A stretch of DNA of 64,000 nucleotides from Cinnamomum chago (Eukaryota > Streptophyta > Magnoliopsida > Laurales > Lauraceae). Below are positions 48,815-60,702 of this stretch, in pieces. The stretch is from the NCBI GenBank assembly GCA_038049695.1, contig CP142452.1, positions 95,053,501 through 95,117,500 on the forward strand, in the 5' to 3' direction. The translations under genes and the position numbers were made by a program. The first letter of the stretch is position 1; each line of letters starts with the position of its first letter. Under the pieces are notes generated by a model. That model ran no database searches. It was given only the letters and a program-made list of their open reading frames with translations, and was not told where the DNA came from.

Positions 48815-49407
48815 GGGAGGGGATCACACAGGCTGCAGCCTGTTTTATCACAAGCTGGACGCGTGCGAGGGCCCAACGGATCCTATGACTGAATTGCTCC
48901 CCTGCAAGAGATTCCCGCTCTTATGAAAAAGTTTTCCCCCCTTTCTCATTCCTCTCCTCTGTCTCTCGTCTCTCTCCCTTTCTCTCATCATCGAATCGCC
49001 TGAGTTTGTTCTCGCCTCTCTCTCGGACGACAACGAGAGGCATCGACGACCACCAGCCCTCCATCTCTCGTTTTCCCCCTTTCTCATTCCTCTCCTCTGT
49101 CTCTCGTCTCTCTCCCTTTCTCTCATCGAATCGCCTGAGTTTGTTCGCCTGAGTCAAACTCGCATCTCTCTCTGTCGGACGACAACGACGCGGCAGAGAC
49201 GACCACCGCCTCCTCTCTGTCTCTCACGACGACGATTGGACGACGAGGGGAAGCTCTCTGTCTCTCGTCTGATCTCTCTCTCACGGCGACACCGGACTCT
49301 CCCTCGCTGCTTCTCTCTCTCTGAAAGCGACGAAACCCTCTCCCAGCGAAGCTGTCTCCCTCCCTCGCCGGTCTGAACTCAGGTCTTTCATCTCAGGTAT
49401 GAACTCC
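48815..49407 (+). repeat. Left terminal inverted repeat of the MULE
   Basis: CT-rich on this strand, with two tandem copies of a unit containing CCTTTCTCATTCCTCTCCTC and CATCGAATCGCCTGAGTTTG. The inner end CATCTCAG|GTATGAAC looks like a splice donor, so the repeat may hold the promoter and a non-coding first exon of the transposase gene. Confidence 0.85.
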
Positions 49408-50546
49408 TTTTAATATCTTGTGACTCAAATATGGTTGAAATGAAAGGGGCTAAAAAAAAAAAAAACGATCAGGTTCTCCATTTTGGAAGAGTGCCAAAGA
49501 GCCCAATACCTTATCTTTTAGTCCATATAATGGATTTGTATTCTTTGAGTTATCGTTGAGTTTTCTGCAATACCCTGATCACTAGAGCCCACGAACTTAC
49601 CATTTTGATCAGCATAATCCTCTAACTCACCATTTTGATCAGAAGAGTTTGCTGATGAGGTTGTGGATTTCCTTGTTCTCCTGGACATGCTAAGGTCATA
49701 ATGGTGTTTATTTGGATTGCATTCACTTCCCATTGAGGCTCAAAATCTCTGAGTAGAGATAGTATTGATGATCTTTTATTTATTCCTTTTTTTTTCTCCT
49801 GACTTGAGTAAGGAAGCTGATAGTTTTTGGGCTGTTAAGAAAGGAATTTAGCTATCAGAACTTTGCTTATTGCATAATTATGTGGTACTATGAAATAATA
49901 AAACAGGGTAGAATGTCCGTATCAGTGTCTTAAATAATTGAAAGATCAACAACCAAATGGCCTGTTGACTGAACATGAGCTGATACTAACCACCAATTTT
50001 CAGAAACAGAATAAATGGTCTTGTGCCTTAAGTATGTAACTGCATAGGAATAGAAGTATTACATGTTCATACTAAAACTTGGGGTGTGTTTGGATGCAAC
50101 CTTAATTTGGGAATTGGGATTTGTCAAGTGCAAACAGTGATGCTGATGAGTAGTGCCGTGTGTTTGAAACAAAGAAAAGGGAAACCGCAATACAAAGGGT
50201 TCTCTTTTCCTGCTTTCTCTACCCAAAAACGATTGAGAGAAGATACAAATAAAGGCAAGCATGAATAACAAAGTCTATTATTTGATTCAACCATAACCAC
50301 AAGTTTCTCTCTGTGTGTAATAATGGCAGTTTTATAGGTGACTCGGGTCATCTTAATGAATGAACCTTGATTTATAGGCAAATGCTTTTTAATCTTTTCT
50401 TTCCCGTTGCATTTCATATGGTTGATTGATAGGTTTTCTTAAATATTTGATACTATTGTCATTTTAGAGACACGATAATTGTAAGAGGTAGCAAAATTGT
50501 TCAAAAAAAAATAACATGCCCATTTCTTTATTTGGGTCCGTTATTG
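49408..50546 (+). other. MULE 5' non-coding region
   Basis: Lies between the left inverted repeat and the transposase reading frame. No coding signal; probably a leader intron. Confidence 0.5.
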
Positions 50547-52790
50547 ATGTCCAATTTTAATTATTTGTCATCCAGATTGCAAATGGATATGACCTCATTC
50601 TCCTCATCACCAATTTTCCACTGTCTGGTTGTAGATGAAAACATGACACCAAGATTGGGCATGCATTTTGATGATTTAGAGGAGGCATATAACTTTTACA
50701 ATGTTTATGGTAAACTTGCTGGATTTAGTGTAAGAAAAGAATCTAGTAATAGAGGTAAAGATGGGGAGGTTGTATGGAAAAGATTTGTCTGTTCAAAGCA
50801 GGGTAAAACAGATGAGAGACACCGGATTGGTAGGGAAGTGGTTCAAAGACGTCGAATGGAAACAAGATTAGATTGTATGGCTAAGTTGCAAGTGAAATTA
50901 GATAAATCAGGTGGTTATGTGGTGTCCCAGTTTGTTCCTCAACACTCTCATGCCCCCGCTACTCCAAGTAAGAGATTTATGTTGAGGTCGCATCGTGAAG
51001 TGCCAGAATCAAAGAGAAGACTTATAAATGCATATGATGCTGCAAATGTGCGAAGCAAACAGCAAATGCAAGTGTTTGCATCGCAGTCTGGGGGATTGGA
51101 CAAAATTGGATTTATAGATACGGATGTCAGGAATCACCGTAGGGATGAAAAGGAAAAGAAAAAGGGGCTAGATGGACAGTTGCTATTTCAACTTTTTGAA
51201 AATCGGAAAGAAATGGGAAATGGTTTCACATATACCATTGAGCGAGATGCAGATAAAAAGATAACGCATATGTTTTGGGCAAACGGATCATTTCGTTCCG
51301 CTTACAAAATCTTTGGTGATGTTGTGACATTTGATACAACCTATAAGACCAACTGTTATGAACTTATTTTTGCCGCATTTGTAGGTTGCAATCATCATGG
51401 GCAAACTACTTTATTTGGATGTGGCTTTCTACCAAATGAAAAAACCGAGTCATTTGAGTGGTTGTTTAACACATGGCTTCAAGCCATGTCATATAGTCCA
51501 CCAAAGGGTATTATAACAGATCAAGACTTGGCTATGACAAAAGCCATTAAAAATGTCATGCCAAATACTGTTCATCGGTATTGTCTATGGCACATTTTGG
51601 ATAAGTTGCCGACGAATTTGGGAGGGCTTTATATTCACAATGAGGGTTTAATAGAAAAGATAAAAAAATGTGTTCATAACTCAGGCACTACTGATCAATT
51701 TGACAGTTTTTGGACTCAGATCATAACAGACAATGAGCTTATGGAGAATGATTGGTTGGCGGATATATTTAGAATTCGCCATATGTGGGTTCCGACATAT
51801 TTAAAGAAAAATTTCTTTGGTGGCATGTCGACGACTCAACGAAGTGAAAGCATGAATGCATTTGTGAAGCAATACGTAGAGTACAAGAATTCCCTACTTG
51901 ATTTCATATTGCGTTTTGATGCCGGGGTGGAACGTTTAAGGTATCTTGAAAAGAAGGAGGATTTTGAAAATAGTAATGGGAGGCCTAAAATCAAGACATT
52001 TTCACCAATGGAAAAGCAAATGGCCGAAGTATACACAAGGAACATATTTTATAAGTTTCAAGATGAGTTATTAACCACCATGTCAGTTGCAGAAAATATT
52101 GTTTACGAGGATGATGTCAGTTGTAAGTTCGTTGTGAAAACTTATTCCGACGAAAAGGAAATTGAAAGAGAGGTTTTATGGAAAAAAGACGAGTGTTGAC
52201 ACCAAAAATGTCACTTTGCCTCTTCATACCAAAAGCTACATTGAGCCGCATCCTACCAAAAACAGGCAGGCGCCACTTCAAGCATCAGATCTTGTCAGAA
52301 TCAAACAAAAACTGCAAGGTCATTCAAAACAACCAAAAGAGAGGTACACATGAAGTTTCGGGTCATTCCGACATCATTTGGCCTAGCTTCACTTCTCCAA
52401 CAGCTAAGCAGCAGCTCCCGGCGGCAACAGTGTCGAAGACCCCAAATCTTCGATCAGAGCCTACGGATGGTCTCAAAATACCTCCGAAAGGCTACATGTC
52501 AAGTTTCAAGTCAAACCGACACCGTTTGACCCTCCATCAACTCTCGAGCAGCAAAATCAAGCCCTTAGGTAGAGAGAACTACCGAGGTCGTCACTCATCA
52601 AACAGAGCACATAGGCGGCTTCTGCATACCTAAAAAGGGGCGCGCATCAAATTTCAGGTCATTCTGACAACGTTTGACCCACTTTCGATGCTCGGGAACA
52701 AAATCAAAGCCTACCGGCGGCGGAGCACCCCGGGACCATGGCACCCAATTCGGAGCTTGTGGATCATCTCAAAATGACTCCAGTAGGCTC

Positions 52791-53033
52791 CCCATCAAAT
52801 TTCAAGTCAATCGAACATCGTTTGACCGAAAGTCAAAGCTTGGCATTTCCCTCGCGGTGAAATAAAGGCAAGCGTTTGCATGACTCCAAATGGCTTCAAA
52901 ACTCAAACGAAAGCCTATGGTCCTATCTACTGATAAGAAAGCTACCCATCAAATTTCAGGTCAATCGGACATCGTTTGACCGAAAGTCAAAGCTCGGCAT
53001 TTCCCTCGCAGTGAAATCAAAGTCAAGCATTTG
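52791..53033. repeat. Pair of direct repeats inside the solo LTR
   Basis: Copies of about 88 bp at 52791-52880 and 52946-53033, with the core ATCGTTTGACCGAAAGTCAA. A weaker relative lies near 52646. Confidence 0.8.
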
Positions 53034-54354
53034 CGGGACCCAAAACGGCTTCAAAACCTGAACAAAAACCAAAACGGCTTCCAAGAAAAATGCAGGAGAA
53101 AATAGAAGCGAAAACGGACGAAAAACGGCGAAGAAAAGGCGACCGAAAGACGGGCGACCATGGAGGTCCGGGCCGCCGGACCTCGCCCAAAAACCCCATT
53201 TTTCGGGTACTTTTCGCGTTTCGAATTGATTGGCCCCTGTGATTTTTTCAAAATCTGATTTTTTGTGCATGATATCCGTCGATCTTCATCAACATCACGG
53301 ATCCATCACTGGAATCATTAGATCATCATCGGACGCCTCAAGATCGTCAAACGGCTAACCAAGAAAGCACACTTTCTGCCCGCCCGATCGCGAAATCGAA
53401 TGGACAGATGTTGCTGGCCCGCTGACATCAACCAATGTCTGAAATTGGATCACCATCCGACATCAAATGGTATGTGGGTCCATTGGTGATCATCGCAAGA
53501 AGAATCCCAAAGGATGCGGCATGGCCCGCGACTCTTCAAGCGCCCAGGCAATCAATTAATGAAGTTAAATGACCCGTTTATGGCAAGTTAGTGCGGTCAT
53601 TAACTCATTATTTTGAACGGCCCAATCAGAAGCAAGCAAATGGGAGTTACAAGTCCAAGTAATCATGACATTAAAATCATGAAACTGCCATCATCATGGA
53701 AATTAAAGGCGATTAAATGCCCATCACTCTCCATCGGCCAATCAAATTCAAGGAAAAAGGAGTTACAAAACAAGTAAATAAAAACTTGTAACTCCTCCCA
53801 TCATGAGCATTAATACCATAAATGCTTATAAACTCTCCTAAATGGCTACCAAAGGCCTATAAATAGGAGGGTCATTCCAAGGGAAACAGAGCCAGAGAAA
53901 AAATCGCCAGAAAATCATTCAAAAATCCTCAGAGAAATCTCTACAACTCTGCTCCTTCAAGAAAACTCTGCAGCAACCAACACTAAAAGGTGATCAAAGC
54001 CCCTTGGGGGGCCGCCGCCCCCCCCCAAGGCCACCTCTCCTTCTATCCAACATGGCTAGATGCGGCTTTTCAGCCCGTCTACTCAGCTTTTTACCGGATA
54101 TAGGACCTTATCTTGGTCCTTATCCTCTAAAAATCTGAGGTTGGAGCCAAGCCAAGAAATCAAGCATCAAAGTTCTCATCTGAAGGACGATGGCGGAGTC
54201 CATACATGACTCGCGACTGTCGATCTGAACGGGTCCCCCACAATCGCATGAGAAGTTAGATTTCATTTCTTTCTTTTCTATTGTATTGTATTTTTCTTAA
54301 AGAGACACAAAATTCACATTTCTTGTCTTTTCATTATTGATGAGATTTGTAAAC

Positions 54355-54435
54355 CGCCTTTCACGGCAAAACCGCCTTTCACGGCACCAAAATCGCCTTT
54401 CACGGCAAACAAAGAAAATCGCCTCTCACGGCATT
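54355..54435. repeat. Short tandem repeat CGCCTTTCACGGCA
   Basis: Four copies of a CGCC(T)TTCACGGCA motif at roughly 17-29-base spacing, within the solo LTR downstream of its TATA box. Confidence 0.85.
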
Positions 54436-54772
54436 CAAAACAAACTTGTCTCTTTTCTTTAAAATATGTGTGCAATGGAAAGTTAGGAAAAAGTTTGATT
54501 TCCTTTCTACTTGTGAAGGTGACTCTCCGGATCACTACTCTAAATTCCAAGAAGAAAAGAAAATCTGGCATACCCACAAAAATATTGATACCCGCCTTTC
54601 TTTCTTCCCTCTCCCTTCTTCCGGACCCCGACAGACCCGGGGCGGATGGCAGCGGAGGAGAAACGGAGGGGCGCGGTCCATCAACGAGAAGCATGCATAT
54701 TGTTCTTGCCACAAGTTTGAATTTGAAGGCATCCTGGATTCTGGGCCGTACGAGATGTCTTTAAAATCATAA

Positions 54773-56700
54773 ACTCATGCCCACATGGGCACTTTGGAGC
54801 CCATTCTAATTTTCTAACGGAAGACGATGCTGACGACATTTGTAAGCCTATTCCCATTATGGGAAGAAAAAATAAACAAAAAGTCTTTAAACAAAAGGAT
54901 AACATCAGATAAAAGAGTTCAGACATAACTCTCAAAAGCTAGCAACTCAAATGGGAAAAGTTGAGATATTTAGAGGGCATCTGAACAAGAACTGTCCGAA
55001 CAAAAATATTGTGCATGTGGATGTTGGAGGTGGATCCAGATTTTCACATGGATTAATTGGAGGTAGATCCAACATTTTTATGTGAGTTTTGGATTTTTAG
55101 GAGGTTGAAAATCACAATGTGACTTATGCAAGCAAGCATATGATAAACCAAATGTGGGCTCACTAATTTCATCATTTGAGTGAGTGTACTACTATAGTTT
55201 AATCATCCATTATGTCTACCATAAGAAGAGTTTTAATTAAGCACACTAAGATTGCGTCATTGGCTAAGGTCCTTTTGATATGCCAAATTAACAAAAACAC
55301 AAAACCTATTCCGCCAGCAAAGGCAACTAAGGGAGAGAGTACATGGTAATAGAAAGGAAAGAAAAATGCCATGAATCCATATAGGATTTGGTAGTTAGAT
55401 GACTTTTATGGAGTAGAAGTCAGACAAAAAGCTACAACTATTGACAAGTCCAACAGGTGGGGAAATGGTGAAATGAGGTCCTGGCAAAAGAACCTCATAC
55501 TAGTCCTGAAGAGTTCTCTTATTATTGCAGTCCCTCTTATTATTAATAAGAGGACTAGTATGAGGTTCTTTGGGCTGAAAAGGAAGAAATTGGGTTTTGG
55601 ATGACACTCCATTTTTCATGTTCATTTTCATTGAATTGTATTTTCTCTGAGGACTCAAATACTAGAGTTCCCTCACATTATGAGGAAAATGGTGCTGTGT
55701 AGATTTTTTTTTTTATATTTTATACTTGAATGAGAATTTAGGGGGCTGTGGATTTTCTTGCTGCTAGTGTTCCTCTTGAATGAATTAAGGTTTATAAAGA
55801 TTGGCTAATTCCTACTATTTTAATCATTACAAGTTGACAACCCATTGCATGATGTTACATGTTCTCTGTTCTTCCTTCAATAAACTGTATTTAGATCTCT
55901 AATGGTAGAAAGAAGCAGAGGATGCATTCTGCCCATGTTAATGTAGTAGGCTTTCTATTTCCATCAGGTAGAATGATAAGAGTATTTATACATTAGGAAG
56001 GTGGGAAGTAAAATTTGCTATGGAGTGTGTAACAACTCTCCCCGAGTGCACACAACCCTAGTCAGGGAATATTCATGGGTTAAGTTAGAGATCAATCTTT
56101 ATCTAATCTAGCTCTTAAATGCTGACAATAATCCTAACATGATCTAAACATGTTATTCTTAATTAATCCTAAAACATAACCTAACAACTCCAACCTTCCT
56201 AAAAAATAATATTCTGCATCATCATTCACCATCAATTCTCAGTGCGAAATTGATAGTTCTGTTTCAACTTAGTTGCTGCTTCACATATGATATGGGGTAC
56301 ATTTAAATCAAATGACATTACTAAGGGGCCTTAAACTTAATGTACTGATATGATTTTTTTAACAGGGCACAAGTGATCTTGCTAAACAGCCCTCATTGAC
56401 TGACCCGAGCAATTAGAGGATGGAGAAGAAGTTCAGCCAAAAATAAAAAGGCAGTGCAGTTCCTTTCAGCCCAAAGAACTGGAAATGCAAGAAATGAAAA
56501 TTACATAGAAGCACAGAGAAATAGACTAATAGAGTACAAACCAGATACTATGCACCATGATTTACAAATATTCCCCAAATTAACTTAACACAATCTAAGA
56601 AAAGAATGAGGTGCTTGTTGGATTTCTTTGTCTTTTTTATTTTTCAAATCAAGATGAAGCCTTTGTCATTTGTCAGCCATCAACATGGTGGGAGAGATGA
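54773..56700 (+). other. MULE 3' internal region
   Basis: Between the transposase remnant and the right inverted repeat. No coding signal recognised; contains the perfect inverted repeat listed separately. Confidence 0.5.
55487..55571. repeat. Perfect 21-bp inverted repeat with 43-bp loop
   Basis: AAAGAACCTCATACTAGTCCT (55487-55507) is the exact reverse complement of 55551-55571. Inside it, CTCTTATTA pairs further with TAATAAGAG, so an 85-base transcript would form a long hairpin. It lies in the 3' part of the MULE. Confidence 0.85.
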
Positions 56701-57465
56701 GGAGTTCATACCTGAGATGAAAGACCTGAGTTCAGACCGGCGAGGGAGGGAGAGAGCTTCGCTGGGAGAGATGAGGCTCTGAGAGAGGGTAGGGTTTCGT
56801 CGCTTTCAGAGAGAGAGAAGCAGCGAGGGAGAGTCCGGCGTCGCCGTGAGAGAGAGAGATCAGACGAGAGACAGAGAGCTTCCCCTCGTCGTCCGATCGT
56901 CGTCGTGAGAGACAGAGAGCAGGCGATGGAGGGCTGATGGTCGTCTCTGTCGCGTCGTTGTCGTCCGAGAGAGAGAGATGCGAGTTTGACTCAGACGATT
57001 CGATGAGAGAAAGGGAGAGAGACGAGAGACAGAGGAGAGGAAGGAGAAAGGGGGAAAACGAGAGATGGAGAGCTCGATGGTCCTCGATGCCGGTCGTCGT
57101 CTGAGAGAGAGAGAGGCGAGTTTCTTGTCAGGCGATTCGATGAGAGAAAGGGAGAGAGACGAGAGACAGAGGAGAGGAATGAGAAAGGGGGAAAACGAGA
57201 GATGGAGAGCTCGATGGTCGTCGATGCCGGTCGTCGTCGTCCGAGCGTTTCTCCTCAGGCGATTCGATGAGAGAAAGGAAGAGAGACCGGAGACAGAGGA
57301 GAGGAATGAGAAATGAGAAAGGGGGAGACGATATGAGCGGGCCAAAACTTGTTTTCGTTACTGTTTGCAATTCAAATTAGCCATAAGCGTCAGGCAGGAT
57401 CCGTTGGGCCCTCGCACGCGTCCAGCTTGTGATAAAACAGGCTGCAGCCTGTGTGATCCCCTCCC
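56701..57465 (-). repeat. Right terminal inverted repeat of the MULE
   Basis: Reverse complement of the left repeat. It carries three copies of the GA-rich unit (GAGAGAGACGAGAGACAGAG core near 57014, 57146 and 57280) against two on the left, which makes it about 170 bp longer. Confidence 0.85.
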
Positions 57466-57492
57466 ATATATATATATATATATATATATATA
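57466..57492. repeat. (AT)n microsatellite at the MULE insertion site
   Basis: About 13 AT units immediately right of the MULE. The left flank also ends in ATATATA. Confidence 0.9.
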
Positions 57493-58309
57493 AGTGAGGA
57501 GAAGCAATGGTACAGGTTGCAATAGGGCATCTGCTCATAGTGGTTGCGGATTATAACCAATAACATTCGTTCTAAACTTTTGTTCCCCCAAATTGGTAAT
57601 TTGAGTCATTCATCTTCTTTATTGGTTTGATAGACCCTAAGAGGTTTAATTTCATATCTTAGATGTTCATAAATTTTGAAAAGTCTGAAAAAATGAAAAT
57701 CCCAGCCTATGTATCTAATTTTCTGCACTATAAAGATGATGCATGATAATGAAGGTGGCGACCACGACCATATTTGTGGGCCCCCGATTCATTATCTAAA
57801 TTGTTAAAATTGTCATATTTATAATGAACATTAAGACATTTAGTTTCACATATTGACTTTTTATAAATTTAGAAATCTGTGAAAATTGTCCAATAAGTCC
57901 AAACAATTCTAAAACTGTTGGATATGAAATCACTTACTCCCTGTTTTTGACAAACATGGCAATGCGTTTCATAGGCAAACAGCCCTTGCTAAAGATTACA
58001 ATTAGCATTTTCAAGCCAAAAAAAAAATTTACAAAAGAAAATTACAATTGGCATTGAGTGGTGGGGCCATGTTCGTGGAGCATATCACAGATCAAATGGA
58101 CTTTCACAGTTAGGCTATGTACATCGGTTGGGTCGATGGGATAGGCACGCTGTAGCCAATGGCCCAGAAGAACCAAAATAGTTTTTTGGGTTACCACTTA
58201 CCATTAAATCTTACTATTATATATTTCTTTATTAATAGTATTATGTGTACATACATCAATCAGATTTCCAGATTAAACCCCACTAAACAAACAAACTCTA
58301 CGTCGGAAA
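57493..58309. other. Intergenic spacer, nothing recognised
   Basis: AT-rich sequence with no supported feature. Confidence 0.5.
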
Positions 58310-58432
58310 TAGAGGGTGGCCTTGTGGATAAGGCGCCAGCTCCCATAGCTTCTACCAGGGTTCGAAACCTGGTGGGAACCATTTACTTCTTATGTCTGTC
58401 CACTGGGCCAACCAAGCAAAAAATTAAAAATG
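58310..58432 (+). mobile_element. tRNA-derived SINE
   Basis: Box A-like TGGCCTTGTGGATAAGG (58317-58333) and box B GGTTCGAAACC (58359-58369), the latter inside a perfect T-arm-like stem (CCAGG..CCTGG). A short A-rich tail follows. The missing matching acceptor stem argues for a SINE and against a working tRNA gene. Confidence 0.6.
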
Positions 58433-59273
58433 TTTTTTGGTCCTTATGAAGGACTTTTCAAATGGGACTGGGACTGGGACAAAACGTCATGGACCAGGCA
58501 CGCACCTATAATATTGTACATACTTATGACACTGGCATCAAATCCGTGCAATGCATGGGTTAATTCTAATGTAAGTTGAGTTATAAATTAAAATTAGGGT
58601 TAACGTCCAAAATAATCAACGATTAGTAAAAAAATCACTAAAAATAATTAACTAATATCCCCTATCAAGTAGTTACAAAAGTTATTGATGGTAATTGAAT
58701 GCATATCATGAATATTCTATACAAAATAGAAAGATTTGTGTTTGGGTGTTGACGGTGGAGAAGATGATGAGAGCCCAAGAGGCATTCACCAAATTCACTT
58801 TTAGTTAATATTGAAAAGATTACTTTTGAGCAAACCAGCTTTAATGCAATAATAAATCAGTAATTATATAAATAGAGACTTAAAACTAAAACATAATTTA
58901 ATCAAGAAAAGTTAAGATCCTACTAAATTAACCGATTTTAGCATTGCAATAAAAATAACACTTCACCATCATTCTAGTTCCAATAATTAAGAGTTTTTCC
59001 TTCACCTCTACTATTGTTTACGAGCAAATCATTACACCAAAGAAAAATACCAAAAAGCTTCACTCACCAATGCATTCACAGTTAAAAAAAAAAAAAAACT
59101 CTATAAAATGAAGGGTTTTTTAACTTGTCCTTTTCTACTAAAAACTCTAAGAGCTTCTGAAAACTAAGAACCATTTCATATGCGCGAAATAAACCCTCCA
59201 TTAAAATATTATTATAACTTAGTGAACATAATCTACTTAAAAAGATTAAGATCTAGTTAAGTTAATAATTTTA
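58433..59273. other. Intergenic spacer, nothing recognised
   Basis: AT-rich with A-runs. No supported gene. Confidence 0.5.
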
Positions 59274-59876
59274 GACTGTTTGTTTCTCATGGAGTAAAAT
59301 AAAGTAGAGTTAAAATGGGTTACAGCGGATGGATATTTTACACAAAGAGGTGTTTCAGAAGATTACAAGATATGCGTAAAGTAAACGTATCTGCCTAGCA
59401 TGGCATTGAGTTTTATTTCACTTTATCCTCACTCAAGTAATCCCACTCAAACTGAATAACTCCGTTTAGTCTTCCCCAACTTACTATCTATCCTACTTCT
59501 TATTCTCATGTAAGAAAATGGGTTACTAGCTCGCTAAGTGGTCCCACAATGGTTTACTAATAGTAGGGTCCACTGGATGGACAATTTCCATCATCTTGGG
59601 TGGGGGTGGCCCTTATGAGAATTGTCAAAAAGTACTATGCAATTTTATTATTTGAAAGTGGACGTTTAACAAAAAATAAAAAAAATGACATTTTTTTTTA
59701 CTCTACTTCATTAAAACACATGAAGAGTAAATCCATTTTACTTTACACCAATCATCTAAACACGTACAATAAAAATAATTTATCACTCGTTTGTTTCAAC
59801 TCACTCCTCGTTAACTCTTTTTTTATTTGATATTTCACTCATCTTCTACTCCTCCCTCTTATAAACAAACAGGCCC
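59274..59876. mobile_element. Possible TIR transposon (CTGTTTGTTT ends)
   Basis: The left end GACTGTTTGTTTCTC and the right end ATAAACAAACAGGCCC are roughly inverted, around a 600-bp body rich in TTTACTTT-like motifs. A TTA/TAA pair flanks it, but not as a clean direct duplication. No transposase. Ends uncertain. Confidence 0.4.
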
Positions 59877-60526
59877 TAAAGAAGGCGCATCCACTTATAG
59901 CTTAGTTGGTAAGGTACCTCCCATCCATAGAAACAACCAAAGACCAATCCTAATTGTATTGTTGATAGCGATGAGGGACCTAGGTGAGTGAGTGGGGGTC
60001 AACAATGGCTGGGTGAGTATTTATAAAAAAATCAAGATCTTCCATTTGAATAATTGAAAATTACCAAAACCCAAAAGCCTCAAACTTGCTCATGAGCTCT
60101 GCATAAAAAAGCTCCATTTTCACATGGGTAATGGTGAATGGTTTGGATTACATATCTAAAATATTTAGATATCACAACTTAATTAGACACGAAACTAAAT
60201 ATTTTGGGGGTAATTCATGTGTCAATAAATATCTAAACGGTTTGATCAAAAATTTGGGGCTCATAGGAGCTGCAGAGATTAAAAAGTGGTGAGATGTATA
60301 TGATAAAGCAACTTGTTCCAATGTCTTCTATACCGGTACCATCTTAGCCGAGGAGAGGTGTGTAGTCAATTTCATACTTTTCATGTGTGCATATTTTAAT
60401 ATGATAATGGCCTTGTTTACACACCATTATATATGAAGCATGTGGAACATTTATATGTATAAATAAATGCAAACAATACACCCTTTAGAGGTGTTCTTAT
60501 TGCGGAATTTATCAACTATTTTATGA
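59877..60526. other. Spacer with a possible SINE head
   Basis: A box-A-like TATAGCTTAGTTGGTAAGG lies near 59897-59915, but no good box B follows. Otherwise AT-rich and unassigned. Confidence 0.35.
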
Positions 60527-60702
60527 TTTATTTTTTTTATAACGGAGAGTATCACAGCCGTTGGGGCCAGAATAATCCCTATGGGCCTAGGGAGAGCTAG
60601 GTAAATCACATGTGGCTCCAATATGGTAGTACAGTTTCGAACCTCTAATCTTTGGGTGCTAACCGTGATCCTAGACCAACTAAGCTACCCTTCGAGGTTA
60701 AC
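60527..60702 (-). mobile_element. tRNA-derived SINE, minus strand
   Basis: On the minus strand, box A TAGCTTAGTTGG (60676-60687) and box B GGTTCGAAAC (60634-60643) are about 35 bases apart. A roughly 95-bp body follows, then an A-rich tail (plus-strand T-run at 60531-60538). The order and spacing fit a plant SINE. Confidence 0.7.

Larger units (their letters stand above)
52194..54683 (+). mobile_element. Fossil solo LTR (Gypsy-type) inserted in the MULE transposase gene
   Basis: 2490 bp, starting TGTTGACACC and ending CCATCA. It is flanked by the perfect 5-bp duplication ACGAG (52189-52193 and 54684-54688), so the boundaries are well defined. A TATA box (TATAAATA, 53858-53865) shows + orientation. 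No gag or pol sequence was seen, consistent with a single long LTR of Gypsy type. Internal direct repeats occur at about 52791-52880 and 52946-53033, and short repeats around CGCCTTTCACGGCA at 54355-54435. The unmutated duplication points to a fairly young insertion, and it is younger than the MULE. Confidence 0.8.
50547..54772 (+). pseudogene. FAR1-type MULE transposase, split by a solo LTR
   Basis: Transposase of the FAR1/FHY3-related MULE group. The open frame from ATG 50547 runs to the insertion at 52193 (about 549 codons). In order it shows a FAR1 DNA-binding domain (MHFDDLEEAYNFYNVYGKLA to FVPQHSH, with Cys/His residues) and the MULE catalytic domain, with VVTFDTTYKTNCY, FGCGFLPNEKTESFEWLFNT, IITDQDLAM and HRYCLWHI. 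After the LTR, coding resumes at 54684 with HAYCSCHKFEFEGIL, the first half of the SWIM zinc finger. The second half (normally CRH) is replaced by unrelated residues and a stop at 54770-54772. As it stands, the frame ends at a stop (52197-52199) just inside the LTR. The copy is therefore disabled, although the catalytic part before the break is uninterrupted. An upstream TTG-initiated frame extends to 50532; ATG 50584 is another possible start. Confidence 0.85.
48815..57465 (+). mobile_element. Mutator-like element (MULE) with long terminal inverted repeats
   Basis: The left inverted repeat (48815-49407, about 593 bp) and right inverted repeat (56701-57465, about 765 bp) mirror each other from the tips (GGGAGGGGATCACACAGGCT / AGCCTGTGTGATCCCCTCCC) to the inner edges (CTCAGGTATGAACTCC / GGAGTTCATACCTGAG). 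Flanking ATATATA occurs on both sides within a microsatellite, compatible with the 8-11-bp duplication of Mutator elements but not provable there. Inside is a FAR1-type MULE transposase gene. The element spans 8651 bp, of which 2490 bp is a later solo-LTR insertion. The repeats contain tandem CT-rich units of about 130 bp, two on the left and three on the right. Remaining internal sequence (54773-56700) is non-coding as far as I can see. Confidence 0.9.

Noticed and set aside
48848-49157. Arg/Glu-rich minus-strand frames, and matching frames near 56860-57370
   Set aside because: They are translations of the CT/GA-rich tandem units in the MULE inverted repeats, not genes.
58310-58385. tRNA gene
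   Set aside because: T-arm is perfect but the 5' end cannot pair with the 3' end as an acceptor stem; a SINE explains it better.
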